Assembly (NCBI GenBank): GCA_002633005.1
Contig: NMRA01000078.1
Coordinates: 505,868-569,867, forward strand
Origin: Phoronis australis
Lineage: Eukaryota > Phoronida > Phoronidae
DNA length: 64,000 nt
Reading direction: 5' to 3'
A program made the translations under genes and the position numbers. This document shows, piece by piece, positions 15,201 to 24,200 of this stretch. The notes beneath the pieces are model-generated. The model was not told the origin of the DNA. It saw only the letters and a program-made list of their open reading frames with translations, and ran no database searches. The first letter of the stretch is position 1. Every line of letters starts with the position of its first letter.

Positions 15201-18200
15201 AACGCTGGTTTGACCTGAAAATTTTGAGAAAATGCTCAAAACCTATCATGTTGGATGTCAATGGTTTGTTGATGTTACATATTATGCTATGTTAACCAAA
15301 AATGATTATCTTTAATTTGACACTTATGTTTACCGTTATGTTATCAACAGTTGAAAATGTCAGACACAGCTACTAAAATGTAGTTACTCTAGTTGTCCAA
15401 CAAATTTTTATAGTATCCAAATCATTCTATACCTATTGAGTTGGCAGACTTCCTGCTTTCAAAAAATTAGCGTTTGGATAAAAATTGAATGCTCACGTTA
15501 ATTTTGAAATTTGTGTTAGTAAAAAATAATACAGTAAGTGTTACACTGACATTCTGTCATAATGGTTGAAGCAGCAATATTGTAGTCACGAATTTAAAAA
15601 TTAATTTCGGAAAATGCTAACATTTGGATGTCTAGTCTGCACGCCACCTATTGGCCACATCACATGACTTAATGAATAGAAGTCTGAAAGATATAAATAA
15701 TTTGTGTTTACAATACAACACAATTTAAGTAAAAATTTCAATGTTTAAATAAATTTCATTCTAAATGTAATTCTTTAATTCTCTTTTTCAGACTGTATTG
15801 TTCCAAGTAGTGGTGTTTTTCAAGTGAAGTTAAAAAAAGTTGGTACCGACTTGGGCCTGTCAATCAAGTGTAAGTGTTTGTTTTTTCTTGCAATCACCTA
15901 TTTACAAAATGTGAAACTTTCCTTTTCTTAAATGTGTTACTATCCAATTTAAAGCTTGACAGGATACCATGCAGGGTGTTTCAAAATGAGGGATTCAGTT
16001 TCAACACTGTTGTATCACTAACAGTCACTAAGGGCAGTTCCAGCAAAGTTCGTATGGGAGGGGGGATGGCAGTTGATGTAAAAATTTATGGGTGGTTGCC
16101 TTATGAAGAAAATTCGAGTTGTGGGTGGTCTTTCTTGAAAGAAGTTTGATTAAAGTATGGCTTGGAATTTTCCGCGGAAACACGGATTTCCGCTTTTTTC
16201 AAATGTGCTTTCCGCTTTTTTATAATATTTCCGCGTAAAAAAATTGGATTTGATATAAAATTTCCGCTGCAAATTCCTTTCTTACTGCGGCGTTGCAGAC
16301 GACGTTCACCTCGAAAAGCGGAAGTTGCTCTTTATGTTTCGGAGGAACGTAAATTGTCAACATTGCCGGGGCATCTGGGACAGCGTGGTGGGATTTTTTT
16401 TTTTTAGTCCTCCCAATTTTTGTCGGGGTAAGGTTCACATTGACCATTTCAAGGCTGGTTATCGGGGCATGATTTGGGCCGTAGTTTCGAAGTTTCCGCG
16501 TTTTTTGTCATTGGTCATTCCAAGCCCTGTTAAAGATAGGTAGTATGTTTTGTCCTATAAATGTTGAGAGGTGGGTATTTGAAGCCAAACAGTGACCTCA
16601 ATACCGTCTGATAAAAATTCAAAACTTACTTAAAATTCACCTACCCACAAGTACCCAAAAAACAACAAAACAAGCCCATGTTCTTGGTGTGCAGAGTGTA
16701 ATATGAACACTAAGCTTTTGCTCAAGTCATTTCTGGTAACTGACATGAGTTGCGATATCACAAGGAATTTTTTTGCATGCACAAAAACTTTTGTGGTCAA
16801 TTATAATCGGCATCCCATCCATCCCTTCGTTTGGCTGTCGATCCGTCTGTCATTATCATTTGATTCGACCACCCTCTTGGCCGCTTTAGTTTTTGACAAT
16901 ATTAGACATTTTTTTCCGTTGATCTTCAAAGTACTTAACAGGTCATCCTGGAGGCAATTTGTTTACAAGTTAGTGTTGGATTTTATATTTTAAACTAATA
17001 AATTAAAAATTATGGGTCGTGGATTGGAGAAATAAAAGAACAAGATGGTCGTTGGGTATAAATTAAAAGTGCCTTCCCTCTCCCATACATTTTTGCTGGA
17101 ACCAGTTTTCTCCACTGAATAGCAGGCATCAAACTGGTTCTCAAAATCTGGTACTTTGGTAAGTGGCTATTGCCGTTGGGTTTGTGCAACTGCAAACTTG
17201 TGTCTCAATATTGTCCAACGGCAGTGAGTTGTGAAGAATTTGAGATTAGTTTAAATAATAAAGGTTTCATTTAGGGACGATGTTGATGAACTGTAATGTA
17301 GTGCCAATTATAAGATTTTTCAAAAAACTTTTAAGTATAAAATACCAGGTAATAGAATAATAAATATAATTTAGAAGTTTCATGGAAATTACCACGATTT
17401 CGCTGTCAAATGATTACAAACATTTGATCGTTATTTTATAAATACAATAACATTCTCAGATCAACTATTATCAAGATAATAATAGTTTTAATGTTTCTAT
17501 AATTAATACTGAACAAATTAAGGGATTGTAGCGTTGGTAGTGACTATAGCCAATTACGTTAAAAAGTACATGGCATTGCGAACACTAGTCAATAATCCCC
17601 TTATGCCATCACGCTCATGTTGTAGTTATTTGTTCCAGAATCTGAGGTCTCAACTTCTGACAATGCATTGTACTAGTTGAATTGTCCTCTAATAATGATC
17701 TTAGCTTACCCTGTATTTTTGTCATTAGCGTCAAGTGATCCTCGGCCCCCAATGCATGTGAATCCTCGTTTGTGGAAATAACGTTATGCCACTAAGCCAT
17801 ACCGTGTTCTTTAATTGTTTTTCATGTGAAGCTGTCTCTGTGAATACAGTATACTTACTATCTTTGATTATATAATGTTCCTGTGTTTTCAGCTTCCAGT
17901 GTTAGTAAGGCAGGTGAACATCTGTACATCTGTAGTGTGAGGCCTGGTAGTGCTGCTTGCAGGTTGGTAATGAGGAGGCTCTAACCAATTATGTTTACTC
18001 AACTCGAAAGTTGACCAATCACAGTGCTTGGAATTTTAAAGTTTACTCGAAACGTGCCACACGATTGGTTGAATTTTGAGCTGAGTTCAATAATGTTTGG
18101 TTGTGGTGACATTGAGTTTGTTAATGTAATGTTTATTAAGTGTTAGTAATAATTAATTTATACAGTCATTTATATGCAGGTCTATGTTAAATGACCTGTT

Positions 18201-21200
18201 AGCTAACTGGAAATTAAATTACCAAACTATCATTGTGTGCACCTTTTAGCAAACTTGCAACACATATGATTTTGACTTTTTGTTACCGATGTCCTGTAGC
18301 GCGAATGTACCTGTTGACACAATGTACTTTTTAGTTCTTCATAAACTCTGTTAAATACTTTAAATCTTTTTGCTTTTCAAAGGAAGTCATCCAATAACAC
18401 TTCTGCAAAAGTCAAAAATCAATTTACCTCCTACATGTAAGTGTGTCGCTTAACTGGTAACTTGGGCTGCTTATGTTTGAACTCAAGCAGGCTTTTCAAT
18501 TAATTGATTTCAATCTGTTGAAATCATCTAGTCAAGAGTCATAATTGTAAAAATTAAACTCATTAAATCATTTCTACATTAATTACAACCGATGTCTTCA
18601 CAATGTTTTCCTCCATTCTCTGATTCTCTTAGGTCTGGAGTTGTGTCTGCTGGTGATCGTCTGCTTGCCATTGACAACATACGTCTGCACCAGTACTCTG
18701 CAGACGATGCTGTTCAAATATTGCAGAGTCGTGATGATGTGGTGAAACTGAAGATTAAAAAGGAGGAAGTTTTAGGTAAAAGGCTTGCGGACTCTTTAAT
18801 TTGTTGCTTAATCACAGTAAGGACATTGTGTCGTCTCTTTCTTATTTACACCTTCCTTTGCTGTGAGGTTTTTTATTGGCTTCATTTTAAAATGCATAAT
18901 TTTCTCAGTGGTAGTGCCGAATTCATTGATAGGTTTTTGTCTTATTTTATTCCAATTTAAAGTAAGAAAGTTTTGCCTTTCTCACGGTGCTACTAGCTAC
19001 TTTATTATATGTCATTATCCTAATTTATGTGAACTACAGTTTTTTTGAACTTTTCAACTTTGAACTTTACACTTTCTTGCTGTTTGCAGATGCTGCTGGT
19101 GATGATGGTGTAGAGTCCACCGTGGAGTTGCTTCGTCACGGAGGTCCACTGGGCATCACTATATCTGGTACAGAGGAACCGTCCGACCCCATCGTGGTGT
19201 CAGCACTCACTGAAGGGGGCGTGGCTGCCAGGTAAAGGGTAATGACAATCATATCAGTGGGGGTGTGTCCACTTGGTAAGGAGTGGTGGCTGCCAAGAGA
19301 GGGGTGATAGCAGTCATATCAAGGAGGGAGTGTGACTGCCAGGAGAGGGGTGGTGTCAGTCGTATCAGCAAGGGGTGTGCCAACCAGGTGAAAGGGTGAG
19401 AGCAGTCATATCAACAAGGGAGTCTTTGTATTCATGCACAATTAGTTATCAGAAGGGAAAGTTATTATCAATATCAATATATCAGAATGTGTGAGTATTG
19501 TTAACCTAGTTGGTGATATTTTGGTTTGTCAGCGAGGCTCAATAAACTGGAAGCCACCTAGCACGTCTAACTGATTTTCAGCCTTCTTTTCATTCAAACT
19601 GATTTGGTGTTTGTTCTAAAACGAGTGAGACAAAGGGAAAACTGATTCAAATTCCAAAGGTTGGATTTGCACAGCACTCTGACTCGAATTTCCTTTCAAA
19701 TATCCAACCTCCTGGAATTTTCTTTTTGTCTCATTGCTTTTAGTATGCTTTCAGGACTGGTTCTCTGTACATTGGTGATCAAGTACTGGCTATAAACAAC
19801 CAGTCACTTGTAGGTCAACCTCTAAGTGTAGCCATCAAAATGCTACAGACAGCTGGTGAAAAGGTCACATTGAAAGTAGTCCGACCTTCAACAGGTTAGT
19901 ACAGATTGGTGAGGTCATACTGAATGTAGTTCAGAGTTAACCGACATCTTACTGATAAGTGTTTCTACTAGTTTTCAGTGAGAAAATTGTACTCATGTTA
20001 CGCTTTGTCTTTTTAAATGTGGCAAAGAGCCTATTTTATAGATGCTGAAGGAGATTCAATCTTTGCTGTGTAGTAAATGTAATTGCTTCACTAAAAATGA
20101 TTGTTACTTGATTAAAAATTGACCTGTGTAAGCTCCCGTGATAGCTTTCTTGGAACTACGACCAAAGTACAAACGGGGAACAAACACAGTCGTAAGCATT
20201 AAGAATTGTAACGCATGATTTTAAACAGGGAAATGAGTCATTGAGACAAATGTAACATGTTTTGAAAAAATAAGATTTTAAAGAAACATGTGTATCGGAG
20301 TTTCATAGACGGAAGAATCTCATAGTTAAGTTAAAATAATTTTTTTTAATGACATTGTTTTCTCAGAAATTTGCAATACTTTAGAATTATAGAAGATTTG
20401 TTGGAGACCACACATAACCCTTGTTTGCTTCTCATTAGAAAGTCAAGTGTTCAGTTTTGAGAGCCCTAAAATGTATAATCAGAATTTCACCTTTGGCTGA
20501 ATATTGATATTGACAAGTCATGCTATATTAATCTATGAAACGCAGGTGAGGTCAAATTAACCACTTGAAATTAGCCCGGTTGAAGCATTGTCTTATGTAG
20601 CAATACTTTGATATTTAATCTTTACCCACTAATGTTTTAGGTTACAAGCCTGAAAAAGCAAATCAAGTTAATGAGGTAAAATTCATTTTCATTTTCTGAC
20701 AGGTGTTTGTAGAGTTATACAAAAAATGATCAACTGTAAACCTAGGATTGGTCTTCCTCAATCACTATGATGAATTTGTTAAAGTTACTTTCTTTCTAAT
20801 AGAACTCCACCTTAGAGATGAGTGAAAAAGCATGTTTCTATGCTATGGAGACCCTCACTTCCTTAATCAGGAAATCATTTTCACTAACTTCGTTTGAGAA
20901 CCACGATGCAAGAACAATTGATTTTGTCCATTTTTAATTGTATTTTTAATTATTTTGAAAACTCAGTTTAAGAATAACTAATAATTATTATAAATCGGTA
21001 AATAAAACAACAAGAATGGATCAACTGAAATTTGAAATTTTCGGAGGTAACAACTTCCTTTATCAACAAAAACAGAAATTTCAGTTGATCCATTCTTGTT
21101 GTTTTATTTACCGATTTATATATTCTTCATTTCATGAACCAATAGTATCCTTGGGAGGATCTGGATCGCCTTATTTAGTTTCAGATATATTTTCTACGTT

Positions 21201-24200
21201 AATAATTATTAGTGTTCATATACCACAAATCTTGGTCTTCTTACTGGACCTATAATTATGTCTGGAAAGATCTCTCTTCGAACTGAGTTTGAACCTGGGA
21301 AATTCAGCTAATGGTACAAACACTCTAGTCCAGTGAGCCGTCGTGAACTCAGGTCGATTACATAAATCCAAATGGACTTAATAGAAATCATTTCACCAAA
21401 TGTCGGGAACTGTAATATATGTGTATATAATTGTGATTTATAACAAAAAACACTTTAAATGAAGAATTGTTATGGTATTCCGCCACTTATTCCACACAAA
21501 ATTGAATATATTTTCACGTTAGTCAGCATATGCAAAATAAACTGAATAATCACAAACTTCATAGTTGACGGATATGCGATATCAACTGAGCAATTCAATC
21601 ATAAGCTTACAGTTTGTGATTGTTGTCTCCAGTGTGTTGTCATGTGTTATGGTGACAAACTTTTATGATTTCATGTTACAAGTGAAGGACCAAATAACAG
21701 TTAGTATTGGTGTGCGAAATTACGTGAGTGTCCGTAATAGATGGAGAGTTGCTGTATTTAAATGCTTTTTGCAATAGCTGATGGAAATTTGTTTTGTGTG
21801 AGACTAATGACTGCTTGTGGTTATTGGTCCATGAAGAATCATAATTACAAATTTTGTTATGGTTTTAAAGGAGATAATCCTTCTTGTCACGTAACTATCT
21901 GTGACTTATTTGAGTCTCTCATTTTCAGCATCTGCGTGATAAGTGCACGACTCCCATTCCCAGCGTGGACAGTGCAGTTGATTCATGGGATGAGTACGCT
22001 CCCGATGGGGGCCAGACTGTGATTCACAGGGGTACGTCTGTTTTAAGGTGCAATCGGAAGGGAAAATGGACAACTCCAAAGTTACCTGGTTGTGAAACCA
22101 AGCGTTATAATCCAATCAGAATACCATTGTAGCTGTTTTTGTGCTTGTTTATACGTGTGTAGGACTTCATGGAAGACAAGTTTGATTGTTTTAAAATTAA
22201 TCTAGCGAAGCTCACATATGGTGGTATCCAACTTGACTGAGAGATTTGCACGAAGTGTAGCACGTAACTCGGACCAAGTTATGCAAAATGTGACTTGCAC
22301 ATGTCCAACTTTTTGTGAGTTTTATTGTATTTTTAACTTGGTTCAGATAAAAATGATAACTAGCAAGTGGGCATTATTTACTACCTAGCACGTACTTGAC
22401 ATAACAACAAAAGAATATGATTATTAAATCCATGGTCCACTTAATTAATAAATAGTGAACCATTTACTCAGTGTCATGGTGGACAGAAAATTAAGCCAGC
22501 AACCCTAATTTAAAAGTTGTGCTTGTGCAGTTAGACTTTTGAACTCAAATATATAAATCACTCGTCTATAATAATTTGCCTTGTTTGCCATTTAAAGTTC
22601 TGTACAAAAACTCCATTAAAGATTGAATATTTAATACCTTTGTTGACAAATTATAGAACTTTCATCTTTTCACCCTGCGCCACCTGTTGGTGTGATGTCA
22701 CGACCAGAACACCAAGGAGTACAATGAGCCAATCTTGATCAATCAAAAATGAAAGTGGCTTCTCAGTGGCATTTTTAAAATGCATAAATTAGAATTAAGT
22801 TAGTTGACCAACTGTAAAGTATGTGTGCGACTTAATTAAACATTTTATTTGCAATATAACAAACAAATTTTATTTTTAGAAGGACATCTGAATTATTTTT
22901 ACTATAATAATAAGTGTACCCGATCATGAAAAGTGAAAAAATAAATATTTCACCAATTCCCAGAAGAGTAGGTGAGGTGAAAGAAAACAGGAACATTTGA
23001 CAGGGCCCAGTTGCATGAAAGTTATATGGCGTATAGCGACAATGGCATCTCATTATCACGCACCACGCTCTTATTGTTGAACAATGCAGGTGACGTCATG
23101 CAACAATCAAGCTTAGCCAGTGGATAATTTTAATATTTTATACAACCCAACCCAGATGGCCAAATATGGATAGTTTTCTGTAACTGGGAGACTGATGTAA
23201 TTGCTATCAATGTGAACTTCATTCAGTGGTTTTGCTAGTAATGCTCACTGAAGGTTTTAGTTCTAGAGGAAAACGTTATTTTGTATATAGTGAATGTACT
23301 CTATGTGAAACCGTCAGTCTGTTTATACCGAATAACTATGTGTGAAACCGTTATTCTTTATATAGTGAATATAATACATGAAGCCGTTATTCTGTATATA
23401 GTGAATATAGTTCACGTGAAATTATCTACCATAGGAATTGTTGTTTTGCACTAACGCTATGGCCTGATATTGAACTGACATTGTTCAATTCTCATTTTGT
23501 TTTCAGATGAAGCTACACATCAGTCAAGTGGTTTGGCGGGGAGAGGGGGTAGTCCGAACAGCACAGATAGGTTGAACATTCGCGACTTAGATTTGTCTCG
23601 AAAGTTAGATTCGTCTCGCATGTCGCAGGGACACAATTCATCACTTGCTTCAGCCAGTCGTGGCCTTTCATTGTCACAGCGATCGAAAAGTTGTGATGCA
23701 GACACATCCAAAAAATCTGACTGTCAAAACTTTGCACACAAATCTAGTGACCACAGCGCAAGAGTATTGAGTAACAGTGCCTCAAGTGACCCCTGTGGGC
23801 CACATGTGTCACCTGTTTCCTGTAGAACTCTTCACCATTATCAGGATCAGCCGTCCTCTAGAAAACCGTCAGTGGATCATGGATATTACCTTGCCAAAGA
23901 TGTGTCACCAGATGGCAGACTAGTCAACTCAGTAAATGTGGACGATGTAATGGCTGCAGGTGTTCATTCCAGCTTGACCTATGATGACTTTGGAAGTAGT
24001 TTACAAGACATCTTTAACACTATCAGCAGTTTTTCAGACAACACACCCAGTGTGTTGGAATTGCAGCGAGTAACTCTGTACAAGGATAGCTGTGAAGACT
24101 TTGGCTTTGGCGTGTCTGAGGGGCTGTACGAGCCAGGTATATTCATCAGTGCGGTGAGGCCGGACGGGCCGGCTGATAGGTGTGGTGTGAGGCCTTACGA

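Noticed and set aside
21282-21347. Functional tRNA gene
   Set aside because: Box words exist but acceptor and anticodon stems do not pair; a SINE head fits better.
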